Counted from the first letter of the stretch, positions 8,992 to 17,698 are shown. The stretch is 64,000 bases of DNA from Bacteroidales bacterium UBA5833 (GCA_002433025.1 DJGZ01000039.1:10719-74718), one strand, 5' to 3'. Numbers and translations are program-made. Notes: generated by a model from the letters alone, not told the origin.

Positions 8992-10113
8992 TTAAAGAGG
9001 TTTTACCAGGCTTTGATACTCCTGCTTAAATTCCTGATAGTCAGGAAAATCATTATGATGCCATTTATCGATTACAATCCCGTCTTTTAGCACCAGGAGT
9101 CCGGGATTTGCCCTGACCATTGTTTTCAGCGCGATATCGTCGGCAAGAAAAAAATCATAATTCAGTCCGAGTGCCGCTTTCACTGAATCAATCTCCGGCT
9201 GCAGCGAACTGGTGAGTGCAATAAAACCATAACCATCCGATTCAGCGAGCGCTGCAAATCCGACCATTTCCTGAAGGCCCTTAGTGCTCGCCTTCTCAAG
9301 ATCCCAGGCAACCAGCAGAAACTGAAAATCAGGATTTCTTATAAAAGTTTCCGTGTAATCATTGCCTTCAGCATCCAGAATCTGCAGATCATGCCCCAGG
9401 AAGGTGTTCGGATCTTCAACGCGCTGGTCCACAAACTCCCACTGCGACATCCATACTGAATCATTGTAAGGATAATCAGGCGACAAATACTCCTTTGTTT
9501 CTCCGGTATATTTATTCCTGTAAGTCAGATAATACTTCACCGGCTCCGGATTTTCAATATACATTTTGTTGCCGACCTTCCATTCCATAAAGTCTATCAA
9601 AGGAAGATGCCTGTAACAATAGATACATAATCCAGCAAACAGGATGGCTGAAACCAGCGCTGTTCCGTAAGCGGATAAATTGCTGAACAAATCCCTGGTT
9701 TTCTTCCGCCAGATAAAAAGCAGAATCGTAAAGCCCAGCAGTACCAGGTTCTTATAAAATGTCTGCCAGTTCGTTAAAGTAATGGCATCCCCGAAACAGC
9801 CACAATCGGGCACCGGATTGTAAATGGCGTCAAAAAAAGTAAGGATGGTAAAAAACGTCATTATCCCCATCAGGAGCCAGGCATTTACCCTGGGTTTGAG
9901 GTTAAAGAGCACCACAACACCCATCACGAATTCCATGGTGCTGAGCAGTATTGAAAGCACCAGCGCCAATGGCATCATCCATTCGGCGCCCCAGGCAATA
10001 AAATAATCTTCAAGCCGGTATGCCATACCCAACGGATCAATGCCTTTAACAAATCCTGAAAAAATAAAAACGAGTCCGACAAGTATTCTTGAAATAAGGT
10101 GAAGCAACTTCAT
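8992..10113 (-). CDS. DoxX/MauE-like membrane protein with C-terminal thioredoxin-like domain (BT_3928 family)
   Basis: The N-terminal half (to about residue 190) has four to five membrane helices with a DoxX/MauE-type start (ISRILVGLVFIFSGFVKGIDPLG) and a CGCFGDAI motif near residue 107, typical of MauE-like and vitamin-K-reductase-like proteins. The C-terminal half looks like a thioredoxin fold exposed outside the membrane, but I see no CxxC active site there. The 373-residue length fits a family widespread in Bacteroidales. A role in extracytoplasmic redox chemistry is inferred from the fold. It lies 47 bases downstream of the DUF1599 gene and 5 bases upstream of the permease. Confidence 0.85.
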   Translation of the reverse strand: MKLLHLISRILVGLVFIFSGFVKGIDPLGMAYRLEDYFIAWGAEWMMPLALVLSILLSTMEFVMGVVVLFNLKPRVNAWLLMGIMTFFTILTFFDAIYNPVPDCGCFGDAITLTNWQTFYKNLVLLGFTILLFIWRKKTRDLFSNLSAYGTALVSAILFAGLCIYCYRHLPLIDFMEWKVGNKMYIENPEPVKYYLTYRNKYTGETKEYLSPDYPYNDSVWMSQWEFVDQRVEDPNTFLGHDLQILDAEGNDYTETFIRNPDFQFLLVAWDLEKASTKGLQEMVGFAALAESDGYGFIALTSSLQPEIDSVKAALGLNYDFFLADDIALKTMVRANPGLLVLKDGIVIDKWHHNDFPDYQEFKQEYQSLVKPL

Positions 10114-10160
10114 TTTAAGTAATTTTTAGCAGATTAACATCAGAATGCATTTTAGGTTTA

Positions 10161-10715
10161 TCAATCCTCATGCTTCATTTCACTCAGTTTAATAAGGGCA
10201 AATACTGCATAATTTATGATATCATAGTAGTTTGCATCTACTCCCTCTGAAATAAAGGTTTTCCCTTTATTATCCTCTATCTGTTTGACCCTTAGCAGTT
10301 TCATAAGAATGATATCCGCAAGTGAGCTGACCCTCATGTTGCGCCAGGCTTCGCCGTAATCATGGTTCTTATCCATCATCAGTGATTTAGCCTGGCTGAC
10401 GTATTTATCATACAGTTTCTCAACTTCACCATGATCCATATCAAGATCCTCGCCATCTCCGGGTTCAAGCTGTATCAGTGCAATTACGGCATAATTCACA
10501 ATTCCGATAAACTCCGGCCATTCGTCTTCACCGATTTTATGGGTGCCTTTACCCTGAATACTCCGGATACGGTTTGCCTTGATGTAGAGCTGGTCGGTAA
10601 GCGATTCAGGCCTCAGCACCCTCCAGGCAGTCCCGTAATCCTTCATCTTGGTTAAAAATATATCTTTGCATGCAAGTATTGCCGAGTTGTATTGTTTGTT
10701 GGTGTCAACAGCCAT
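10161..10715 (-). CDS. DUF1599 protein (tandem duplicated domain)
   Basis: This 184-residue cytosolic protein belongs to the DUF1599 group, associated elsewhere with nucleotide modification; its reaction is unknown. It contains two copies of the same unit. Copy 1 (about residues 12-80) has KMKDYGTAWRVLRPESLTD, then IVNYAVIALIQL. Copy 2 (about 108-178) has KNHDYGEAWRNMRVSSLAD, then IINYAVFALIKL. The repeated acidic, Lys and Arg positions suggest a nucleotide- or phosphate-binding all-alpha fold. It is divergent from folP, with 36 bases between the starts. Confidence 0.88.
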   Translation of the reverse strand: MAVDTNKQYNSAILACKDIFLTKMKDYGTAWRVLRPESLTDQLYIKANRIRSIQGKGTHKIGEDEWPEFIGIVNYAVIALIQLEPGDGEDLDMDHGEVEKLYDKYVSQAKSLMMDKNHDYGEAWRNMRVSSLADIILMKLLRVKQIEDNKGKTFISEGVDANYYDIINYAVFALIKLSEMKHED

Positions 10716-10751
10716 ATTTGTTTGATTATTATATAATTAATCCTTTCTGTA

Positions 10752-11642
10752 ATGCCGGTTTCTTCAACCAATTCGCCCGATAAAGGTACAGAATTTTCGC
10801 AAAAGCGCTCAATCGGATGCGGCAGAATGCAACTGTACCTCTCTGAACCGGTGGTGATGGGGATTCTGAATATTACCGCTGATTCATTTTTCGATGGTGG
10901 TAAATACCTCACTGAAAAGGCCATGCTCAGCCGGGTTGAAACCATGCTTGACGAAGGGGCTGCGATCATAGATATCGGAGCCGTATCCACAAGACCCGGA
11001 TCAAAGGCTGTCTCAGCCGGCGAAGAATTATCCCTGATTGCAAAATCGGTGAAAACCATTGCCGTTCAGTTTCCTGAAGTCATTATTTCAGTGGACACCT
11101 ACCGTTCGCAGGTGGCCCGGATGGCCGCAGCGCAGGGCGCCCATATCATCAACGACATTTCCGGCGGAACCATGGATCCGCTGATGCATGAAACCATTGC
11201 CGGACTGGATGCTGCTTATGTGCTGATGCACATTCAGGGAACACCGGAAAACATGCAGGACAATCCGGTATATGAAGACGTCAGCAGAGAGGTTGCACGG
11301 TTTTTCGACCGGCAGCTGGAAATCCTCACATCCCTGGGGAAATCAAATATCATTCTTGATCCGGGATTCGGTTTCGGTAAGTCGGTTGCCCACAATTTTG
11401 AACTGCTGAACAATCTTGAAAGGTTCTGCGATTATCCCTATCCATTGATGGCAGGGATTTCCAGAAAATCTATGATTAACCGGATATTGAACACCACTCC
11501 CGCTGAAGCGCTGAACGGAACCACTGTGCTGAACACCATTGCCCTGCTCAAAGGCGCCCTGATTCTGAGGGTACACGATATTAAACCGGCAGCGGAAGCC
11601 ATTAAATTGGTAACCGCCATGAAACAATCCGGCCGAAAATAA
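10752..11642 (+). CDS. folP: Dihydropteroate synthase
   Basis: The enzyme condenses 6-hydroxymethyl-dihydropterin diphosphate with p-aminobenzoate to give dihydropteroate in folate synthesis, and is the target of sulfonamides. The TIM-barrel signatures are present: VMGILNITADSFFDGG, IDIGAVSTRPGS, the NDISGG strand, MHIQGTPENMQ and DPGFGFGKS. From 10752 it is 296 residues. An internal ATG at 10827 (MQLYLSEPV) gives a length closer to family members and may be the true start. It is followed 27 bases later by cdaA, an arrangement common in Bacteroidota. Confidence 0.95.
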   Translation: MPVSSTNSPDKGTEFSQKRSIGCGRMQLYLSEPVVMGILNITADSFFDGGKYLTEKAMLSRVETMLDEGAAIIDIGAVSTRPGSKAVSAGEELSLIAKSVKTIAVQFPEVIISVDTYRSQVARMAAAQGAHIINDISGGTMDPLMHETIAGLDAAYVLMHIQGTPENMQDNPVYEDVSREVARFFDRQLEILTSLGKSNIILDPGFGFGKSVAHNFELLNNLERFCDYPYPLMAGISRKSMINRILNTTPAEALNGTTVLNTIALLKGALILRVHDIKPAAEAIKLVTAMKQSGRK

Positions 11643-11669
11643 CTAAGTTTGCAAAAAAGTAACGCTGTA

Positions 11670-12485
11670 ATGCCCGAACTGCTGATTCCCTTCTTTATCA
11701 ACCTGCGGCTGCTCGATATCATTGATATCCTTTTGGTTGCATTTATGCTTTACGAATTATACAACCTGGTAAAAGGCACGGCAGCCATCAATATCCTGCT
11801 TGGCATCGTTGCCATTTTCCTGGCCTGGCGACTGGTGAGGATCCTTGAAATGGAACTGTTGACGGAAATTCTGGGAGCCTTTATCAGCGTCGGATTTATC
11901 GCCCTGATTGTGGTATTTCAGCCCGAAATCAGGAAATTCCTCTTACTTTTAGGTACACCGGCCTTCATCAGAAAAAACCACCGCCGTTTCCTTTTCTGGA
12001 AAATACGCTATGCCAATGACGAGAACCTGAGTATTGACCCCATTGTGCAGGCATGCCACAAAATGGCCAATTCAAAAACCGGGGCACTGATCGTGATCGG
12101 AAAAATTCACGAACTTGAAGAATACATCAATACGGGAGAAACGCTGGATGCCAGGATTTCGGAACAACTCATTGAAAATATCTTTTTCAAGAACTCTCCT
12201 TTGCATGACGGGGCGGTTATCATCATCAACAACAAGATCAAAGCAGCCAGTTGCATTCTTCCTGTTTCGAAAAGCGAGGAACTGCCGGTGCATGTCGGGC
12301 TGAGGCACCGGTCTGCAGTCGGGATTACGGAAAAATCTGATGCCATTGCCATTGTGGTATCCGAGCAAACAGGTAAAATTTCCTGGGTGAAGGAAGGTAA
12401 ACTAAGCCCGGGGGTTCAGCCTTCGAAACTCAAAACACTGCTCGAAGAGGAATTTAATCCCGATGCGGGGAGCAGCAGGCAATAA
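11670..12485 (+). CDS. cdaA: Diadenylate cyclase CdaA
   Basis: This membrane enzyme makes cyclic di-AMP from two ATP molecules. The 271-residue protein has three N-terminal membrane helices (about residues 8-90) and a DisA_N domain with the catalytic DGA motif (PLHDGAVIIINN) and the RHRSA motif (GLRHRSAVGIT) in the C-terminal half. The ATG at 11670 is preferred to an upstream TTG at 11649, since MPELLIPFF gives the normal N-terminus and leaves 27 bases after folP. It is the only c-di-AMP synthase in the window, and no phosphodiesterase is seen. Confidence 0.95.
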   Translation: MPELLIPFFINLRLLDIIDILLVAFMLYELYNLVKGTAAINILLGIVAIFLAWRLVRILEMELLTEILGAFISVGFIALIVVFQPEIRKFLLLLGTPAFIRKNHRRFLFWKIRYANDENLSIDPIVQACHKMANSKTGALIVIGKIHELEEYINTGETLDARISEQLIENIFFKNSPLHDGAVIIINNKIKAASCILPVSKSEELPVHVGLRHRSAVGITEKSDAIAIVVSEQTGKISWVKEGKLSPGVQPSKLKTLLEEEFNPDAGSSRQ

Positions 12486-12506
12486 ACTCAAACGTTCATC
12501 CCAATG

Positions 12507-12531
12507 ACAAAAAGCCGGATCAGTTTCCGGC
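12507..12531 (-). terminator. Rho-independent terminator of the TPR lipoprotein gene
   Basis: On the minus strand a 6-bp stem GCCGGA/TCCGGC with a 6-base loop is followed directly by TTTTTG. The stem overlaps the stop codon of the lipoprotein gene. It lies between the converging cdaA and lipoprotein genes. Confidence 0.75.
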
Positions 12532-13050
12532 CTGCTGTGCTGCGCGCGCTTCAAATTCCCTGATCAGCTCTTCGGGCGACTTGCCCAGATTGTCAATGGC
12601 AGCCTGTGCATCATCAGCCAGGTCATGTTCCGGAAAACGTGAAAGAAAATCCTGATATGTCTTCAGCGCCAGCCCGAGGTTACTCAGCTGGTTTTCATAT
12701 ATGTAGGCCTTCAGAAATACCGTTTCAGGAATCCGCGAATATTTAGGATACTCATTCAGCATACGATCGGTTAACTGCATGGCCAAAGCCCCGTTGTTTA
12801 TGCCCATACTCAGGTTAATCGCCTTGTAAAGATAAAGCGGAGCCATAGTATCGGCAGCGTGGTTATCAACAAAAGCCGTATATGCATCCAGCAGGCCCGC
12901 CAGTTTTTCGGGATCAGGGCGTGCAGCCTGATCAGTCAGCTCTTTTTCAAGGGTTTCAATGGCGGTCATCTCCTTCTTTATACCCGAAGTGCATGCAAAT
13001 GCAAAAACCATGATCGAGAACGCAACCAATGGAAAAAGTGTTCTTTTCAT
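12520..13050 (-). CDS. TPR-like lipoprotein
   Basis: The 176-residue protein starts at the ATG at 13048-13050 because this opens on a lipoprotein signal (MKRTLFPLVAFSIMVFAFAC, cleavage before Cys20). Two or three degenerate tetratricopeptide helix pairs follow, for example GALAMQLTDRMLNEYPKYSR and GLALKTYQDFLSRFPEHDLA, in the style of BamD/YfgM-type periplasmic TPR proteins. It is probably anchored in the outer membrane facing the periplasm, with a role in protein-protein contacts. The specific partner is unknown. The open frame extends 38 codons upstream but without coding character. Confidence 0.82.
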   Translation of the reverse strand: MKRTLFPLVAFSIMVFAFACTSGIKKEMTAIETLEKELTDQAARPDPEKLAGLLDAYTAFVDNHAADTMAPLYLYKAINLSMGINNGALAMQLTDRMLNEYPKYSRIPETVFLKAYIYENQLSNLGLALKTYQDFLSRFPEHDLADDAQAAIDNLGKSPEELIREFEARAAQQAGN

Positions 13051-13225
13051 CCTTAAAATTTTTATGTTTGACAAACTTACTATAAATATGTTTGAGCCGC
13101 GAAAACCCCCCTCCCGGCCAAAGATACGCCAGGCCCTGAAAACCCGGTAAAACTGATCATACATTGAATGGCAACAATTTGCAAGGAATTCTCAGATTGG
13201 TAAGAAACGTATTCCGTATCCGGAA

Positions 13226-13792
13226 TTATTTTTTCTTTACCAGGGGGAAAAGCATCCTGTAATCAGTTTTCACCAGGCCTTTGGTGATATCGGTCAGTTT
13301 ACGCTTCAACATAATTTTACGTAAAGGATTGATTCTGTCAACAAACAAAATTCCTTCAAGGTGATCATATTCATGTTGCATCACCCTCGCCAGCACTCCG
13401 CCTATGACTTCATCGTGATAATTGAAGTGCTCGTCATAATACTGCATATGAAGCTCCGTCTTCCTGAGCACATCCTCCCTGATTTCGGGAATACTCAGGC
13501 ATCCCTCATTAAATGACCACTCCTCCCCTTTTTCCTGAATGATGCGGGGATTGATAAAAACCCTTTTCAGGTTTGTTTCACCGGGGAAATCTTCGGCATA
13601 TGGCGTTGCATCAATGACAAAAAGCCGTATGCTCCTGTTTACCTGCGGGGCAGCCAGACCCACTCCGTTGGAGGCGTACATGGTTTCGAACATATCCGCA
13701 ATGAACTGCTGAAGACCGGGGTAATCCTTATCAATGTCCACTGCTTTCTTACGCAGGGTCGGGTGCCCGTAGGCAACAATAGGCATGATCAT
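13226..13792 (-). CDS. def: Peptide deformylase
   Basis: This metalloenzyme removes the formyl group from the N-terminal methionine of new proteins. All three motifs are present in the 188-residue protein: GVGLAAPQ (43-50), EGCLS (96-100, with metal ligand Cys98) and HEYDH (140-144, two metal-ligand histidines and the catalytic Glu). The ATG at 13790-13792 gives the MIxPI N-terminus usual in this phylum. It lies 31 bases downstream of ruvX on the same strand, so the two are likely co-transcribed. Confidence 0.97.
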   Translation of the reverse strand: MIMPIVAYGHPTLRKKAVDIDKDYPGLQQFIADMFETMYASNGVGLAAPQVNRSIRLFVIDATPYAEDFPGETNLKRVFINPRIIQEKGEEWSFNEGCLSIPEIREDVLRKTELHMQYYDEHFNYHDEVIGGVLARVMQHEYDHLEGILFVDRINPLRKIMLKRKLTDITKGLVKTDYRMLFPLVKKK

Positions 13793-13823
13793 TCTTTAAC
13801 TGTCTTAAAATTGCAATAAACTG

Positions 13824-14267
13824 TCATTCAGCGCTTCCATTACGGTTAAGGTTGAATGACTGTATTTCGAGAAAGGACTGAAGTATAATTGCGGCACTGA
13901 CCATGTCCACAATACTTTTATCCCTCCGGTCCTTTTTCTTTAAACCGGACTCAAGCATACTGCGTTGAGCCATTTTTGAGGTGAACCGCTCGTCAACCCG
14001 TTCCACAGGAATTTCAGGGAACTCACGGGCAAGCAACCTGACAAACGGATCGATGAATTTAACCGACTCCGACACCTGATTGTTCATCTGCCGGGGTTCC
14101 CCCACCACAAACAAGTCAACCCGTTCACGTTTCAGATATTCCTTAAGAAAAACAATAATATCTTTCGAATGAACAGTGGTGAGCGGCGAGGCAATGATCC
14201 GGTTTTCATCGGTAACTGCAAGCCCTACCCTTTTTTGCCCGTAATCAATCGCCAGAATTCTTCCCAA
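13824..14267 (-). CDS. ruvX: Holliday junction resolvase-like / pre-16S rRNA nuclease YqgF (RuvX)
   Basis: The 147-residue RNase H-fold protein opens MGRILAIDYGQKRVGLAVTD, with the catalytic Asp8 in the first strand. It continues with VVGEPRQMN near residue 75 and an acidic DERFTS element near 111. E. coli YqgF processes the 5' end of 16S rRNA; some homologues were proposed as Holliday junction resolvases. A TAATTTTG -7 element on this strand lies at 14308-14315. Confidence 0.92.
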   Translation of the reverse strand: MGRILAIDYGQKRVGLAVTDENRIIASPLTTVHSKDIIVFLKEYLKRERVDLFVVGEPRQMNNQVSESVKFIDPFVRLLAREFPEIPVERVDERFTSKMAQRSMLESGLKKKDRRDKSIVDMVSAAIILQSFLEIQSFNLNRNGSAE

Positions 14268-14346
14268 AGTCTTGTTATTTAATGTAAATCGCTGCCATTT
14301 GGTTCTGCAAAATTAGCAATAAAGCCATTAAGGATTAAAAAATCGC

Positions 14347-14354
14347 TAAATTTG
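14347..14354 (+). promoter_or_regulatory. -7 promoter element for dapD
   Basis: TAAATTTG matches the Bacteroidota -7 consensus TAnnTTTG and lies 18 bases before the dapD ATG. It overlaps the in-frame TTG at 14352, which argues against that codon as a start. No clear -33 element is seen. Confidence 0.5.
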
Positions 14355-14372
14355 ACCCATAATTCGCTGAAA

Positions 14373-15188
14373 ATGCAACTGCTTCAACAAACTATTGAAA
14401 ATGCCTGGAACGACAGGAGATTGCTTGAGCAAAGCGCGGTAATGGGGGCTGTGGACGAGGTAATTGCCCGGCTTGACGAGGGAAGCCTGCGGGTAGCTAC
14501 TCCAGGTGATGACGGCTGGGTTGTGAACGAATGGGTTAAGAAAGCTGTAATTTTGTATTTTCCCCTGCGCCGGATGGAAGTAATGGAAGCCGGCCCGCTG
14601 GAGTTTCATGATAAAATCCCCCTGAAGCATAATTATGCAGAGCTGGGGGTAAGGGTGGTGCCGCATGCCGTTGCCCGCTATGGTTCCTACCTCGCCCCCG
14701 GGGTAATCATGATGCCGTCCTACATCAACATCGGCGCTTTTGTCGATAGCAATACCATGGTCGACACCTGGGCAACTGTTGGCTCATGCGCCCAGATAGG
14801 TAAAAACGTTCATTTATCGGGAGGCGTTGGCATTGGCGGTGTCCTTGAGCCGGTTCAGGCCTCACCGGTGATCATTGAAGATGATTGTTTTATCGGGTCA
14901 CGCAGCATCGTAGTGGAAGGGGTCAGAATCGGCCGGGAAGCCGTGCTGGGCGCCAATGTGGTTATTACCCGGAGCACCCGTATCATCGATGTTTCAGGCA
15001 ATGCACCTGTGGAATACAAGGGCTATGTCCCGCCACGGTCAGTAGTAATCCCCGGATCCTATCCCAAACAATTCCCTGCAGGAGAGTTCCAGGTATCCTG
15101 CGCCCTGATCATCGGGCAGCGCAAGGCATCAACAGATTTGAAAACCTCGCTTAACGACGCCTTGCGTAACTATGGAATACAGGCCTGA
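14373..15188 (+). CDS. dapD: 2,3,4,5-tetrahydropyridine-2,6-dicarboxylate N-succinyltransferase
   Basis: The enzyme succinylates tetrahydrodipicolinate in the succinylase branch of lysine and diaminopimelate synthesis. The 271-residue protein matches E. coli DapD in length and starts similarly (MQLLQQTIENAWNDRR). The middle third is a left-handed beta-helix of hexapeptide repeats (for example MMPSYINIGAFVDSNTMVD and SGGVGIGGVLEPVQ). The ATG at 14373 is chosen over an upstream TTG, which lies inside a -7 promoter element. Confidence 0.96.
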   Translation: MQLLQQTIENAWNDRRLLEQSAVMGAVDEVIARLDEGSLRVATPGDDGWVVNEWVKKAVILYFPLRRMEVMEAGPLEFHDKIPLKHNYAELGVRVVPHAVARYGSYLAPGVIMMPSYINIGAFVDSNTMVDTWATVGSCAQIGKNVHLSGGVGIGGVLEPVQASPVIIEDDCFIGSRSIVVEGVRIGREAVLGANVVITRSTRIIDVSGNAPVEYKGYVPPRSVVIPGSYPKQFPAGEFQVSCALIIGQRKASTDLKTSLNDALRNYGIQA

Positions 15189-15246
15189 GAAATAACCTTG
15201 ATCGTTTAATTGAGCAGATCTGCCCGAAAACAATAAACCAACCATC

Positions 15247-16254
15247 GTGCTGAAGAAGATTCTGATCATACAAACCGCATCTATTGGCGATGTAATACTG
15301 TCGACTGCCCTTGCCGAAACACTTCATCAGGAGTTGCCTCATGCAGAAATCAGCTGCCTTGTACGAAAGGGTTACGATTCGTTATTTCACGGACACCCGT
15401 TTATACACCAGGTGCTGGTTTGGGATAAGAAAGGAACGAAATACCTCAACCTGCTGAAGCTGATCATGGAAATCAGAAGCTTCTGTTTTGATGCGGTCAT
15501 CAATGTGCAAAGGTTTACATCATCGGGTATAGTGACTGCACTTTCCGGTGCAGCAATCAGATCCGGATTCATTAAAAATCCTTTATCTTTCTGCTTCACA
15601 AAGAAGGCTGAACATCGTATCGATATAAATGATAATCCCGAACATGAAATCATAAGGAACCACCGGCTGATAGATCATCTGGTTGCCGGAGGGCCATCGC
15701 GCCCACGCCTATATCCGGCCGAAGCGGACATTGAAACAGCCAGGCACTGGGTAAAAGGCAAATTCATTACGATTTCGCCCGCATCGCTCTGGTTCACCAA
15801 ACAATACCCCGAACATAAATGGGTTGAGCTAACCAACAACATTCCGGCAGGAATTGGTGTTATATTGTTAGGGTCGGCGGCCGACACCGGGCTATGTGCA
15901 AGGATCTCCGGCAAATCGGAAAGAGATGATATTGTTAACCTTGCAGGCAGGCTTTCTTTATTGCAATCTGCAGCCCTGATGCAGTTTGCCGTAATGAATT
16001 ATGTAAACGATTCGGCGCCCCAGCATCTGGCTTCGGCTGTGAATGCCCCGGTTGCAGGCATCTTTTGCTCCACGGTGCCCGCTTTTGGCTTCGGGCCTTT
16101 GTCGGATGCTTCGCATATCATAGAAGCCCAGCCAAGCCCCGAATGCAGGCCATGCGGCCTGCACGGACTTAAGAAATGCCCGTTAGGCCATTTTAATTGT
16201 GCTGAGAAAATACAGACAAAACAATTGCTAAACATTCTGCCGTCAGATGAATGA
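15247..16254 (+). CDS. Glycosyltransferase family 9 (ADP-heptose:LPS heptosyltransferase type)
   Basis: Family members add heptose to the lipopolysaccharide core. The 335-residue protein has the family start (LKKILIIQTASIGDVILSTA), a central ISPASLWFTKQYPEHKWVEL segment for the nucleotide-sugar side, and NDSAPQHLASAVNAPV near residue 255. It starts at a GTG, the only reasonable start here. The C-terminus carries a Cys/His cluster, CRPCGLHGLKKCPLGHFNC, that looks metal-binding. The last 8 bases overlap the YrdC gene, so the two are co-translated. The acceptor sugar is not known. Confidence 0.88.
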   Translation: MLKKILIIQTASIGDVILSTALAETLHQELPHAEISCLVRKGYDSLFHGHPFIHQVLVWDKKGTKYLNLLKLIMEIRSFCFDAVINVQRFTSSGIVTALSGAAIRSGFIKNPLSFCFTKKAEHRIDINDNPEHEIIRNHRLIDHLVAGGPSRPRLYPAEADIETARHWVKGKFITISPASLWFTKQYPEHKWVELTNNIPAGIGVILLGSAADTGLCARISGKSERDDIVNLAGRLSLLQSAALMQFAVMNYVNDSAPQHLASAVNAPVAGIFCSTVPAFGFGPLSDASHIIEAQPSPECRPCGLHGLKKCPLGHFNCAEKIQTKQLLNILPSDE

Positions 16255-16822
16255 GATGATAAAAGAAGAAATTCAGAAAACAGTGAAGGTCCTCAAAAAC
16301 GGAGGCGTCATCCTATATCCTACTGATACCGTCTGGGGCCTTGGCTGCGACGCTTTGAACGCCAGGGCTGTTGACAAAATTTATAAAATTAAGAAGAGGC
16401 AGGAAAGTAAAAGCCTGATCATACTACTGAATAGTTTTGAAGCTTTGAACGAATACGTGCAGAAAGTGCCTGAAATAGCGGAAGACCTGATCAGCAGCAT
16501 TGAAAAACCGGTAACCGTTATTTATGACAATGCACGCAACCTGCCCAGAAATGTTTCTGCACCCGACGGAACCATTGCCATCAGGGTAGTGAGGGATGAG
16601 TTCTGTAAAAACTTAATTTCCGCCCTGGGCCATCCGCTGGTCTCATCCTCTGCCAATATCTCAGGCGAGCCGACACCATTGGTTTTCAGCCAGATTGCCC
16701 CGGATATCATAAATAAAGTTGACTATTGCGTTCAGCTTTATCATGATCAGTTCAACCAGGCCAAAGCATCCACCATCATCAGGCTTTTTTCCAACGGCGA
16801 TTATAAAGTCATCAGGGATTAG
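16247..16822 (+). CDS. L-threonylcarbamoyladenylate synthase (YrdC/Sua5 family)
   Basis: The enzyme makes threonylcarbamoyl-AMP from threonine, bicarbonate and ATP, the precursor of the t6A modification at tRNA position 37. The 191-residue protein is a single YrdC domain with the LYPTDTVWGLGCDA motif, KIKKRQESKSL, and the SSANISGEPTP loop near residue 140. It lacks the C-terminal Sua5 domain. Its start overlaps the glycosyltransferase end by 8 bases. Confidence 0.94.
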   Translation: MNEMIKEEIQKTVKVLKNGGVILYPTDTVWGLGCDALNARAVDKIYKIKKRQESKSLIILLNSFEALNEYVQKVPEIAEDLISSIEKPVTVIYDNARNLPRNVSAPDGTIAIRVVRDEFCKNLISALGHPLVSSSANISGEPTPLVFSQIAPDIINKVDYCVQLYHDQFNQAKASTIIRLFSNGDYKVIRD

Positions 16823-16922
16823 GCCGTTTATATTAAAACCGGTTTTACCAATCATTTATTTATCAATATTTTATCTGACTTACATTCCTGTTCTGTTCCC
16901 GGAAATTCTTTTCGGTGCACCC

Positions 16923-16953
16923 TTTGCTGTTCGGGAAAATAGCTGTAATTTCG
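16923..16953 (+). promoter_or_regulatory. Promoter for the outer-membrane protein gene
   Basis: TTTG (16923-16926) and TAATTTCG (16946-16953) are separated by 19 bases. This fits the Bacteroidota -33/-7 pattern with one mismatch in the -7 element, 28 bases before the start codon at 16982. Confidence 0.6.
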
Positions 16954-16981
16954 CGGCCGTTTTCAGGAAGGGTTTAACTTT

Positions 16982-17698
16982 ATGATCCAAAGGGTATTCT
17001 ATCTTATGTTGATAATGCTTTCAGGCTTCCCCGGACTGCTGTCTGCCCAGGACAGTCTTCGCCGGCATAAGCTGGATGCTTCGTTTGATATTTACACCCA
17101 TCACCTCTGGAGGGGCGCCGCCAATGGCACCTCTGTCAGTCTGCAGCCGTCGGTGGAATACAGTTACGGCAATTTCAGCGCTGGGGCATGGGGCGCCTGG
17201 AGCATCGACGGAAGCTATACCGAACTGGATCTTTATGCCGCATACAGCCTCGGCAGTTTCAATGTCACTTTGTACGATTACTTCTGCCCGGTCAATCCTG
17301 TAAAGGAATTTGAGTTTTTCGAAATCAGGCAGGGCACCACCCGTCACACATTAGATCTGAATGTGGCTTATGCCCGCCCCGAAACACATCCTTTCGGATT
17401 GCTTATTGCCACCATGATATACGGAGATGACATCAATCCTGAATCCGGCCGTAATTACTACTCAACATACATCGAACCCTCCTTCCACTTCAGATTGTTG
17501 AAATCCGACATGAAACTGGTTTCCGGATTTACCCCGGTGAAGAGTTATTACGCAAGCAGATTTGCTTTTGTCAATACGGGCTTGTCAGCATCCCGGATTG
17601 TAAAACTGGCCCGCAAAGTCAACATTCCCGCCATCTTGAAACTTGCTTATAATCCCTATGCTGACAAATTTCACTTTTCTTTCGGAGTGACTCTCTGA
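16982..17698 (+). CDS. Putative outer-membrane beta-barrel protein
   Basis: The 238-residue protein has a signal peptide (MIQRVFYLMLIMLSGFPGLLSAQ). The mature part is made of amphipathic strands rich in Tyr, Trp, Ser and Gly, and ends in a strand with terminal Phe-x-x-Thr-Leu. The early motif DIYTHHLWRGAANGTSVSLQP resembles the TorF/Gcw_chp group of putative porins, but I am not certain of family membership. The function is unknown. It has its own promoter and no operon partner. Confidence 0.75.
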   Translation: MIQRVFYLMLIMLSGFPGLLSAQDSLRRHKLDASFDIYTHHLWRGAANGTSVSLQPSVEYSYGNFSAGAWGAWSIDGSYTELDLYAAYSLGSFNVTLYDYFCPVNPVKEFEFFEIRQGTTRHTLDLNVAYARPETHPFGLLIATMIYGDDINPESGRNYYSTYIEPSFHFRLLKSDMKLVSGFTPVKSYYASRFAFVNTGLSASRIVKLARKVNIPAILKLAYNPYADKFHFSFGVTL

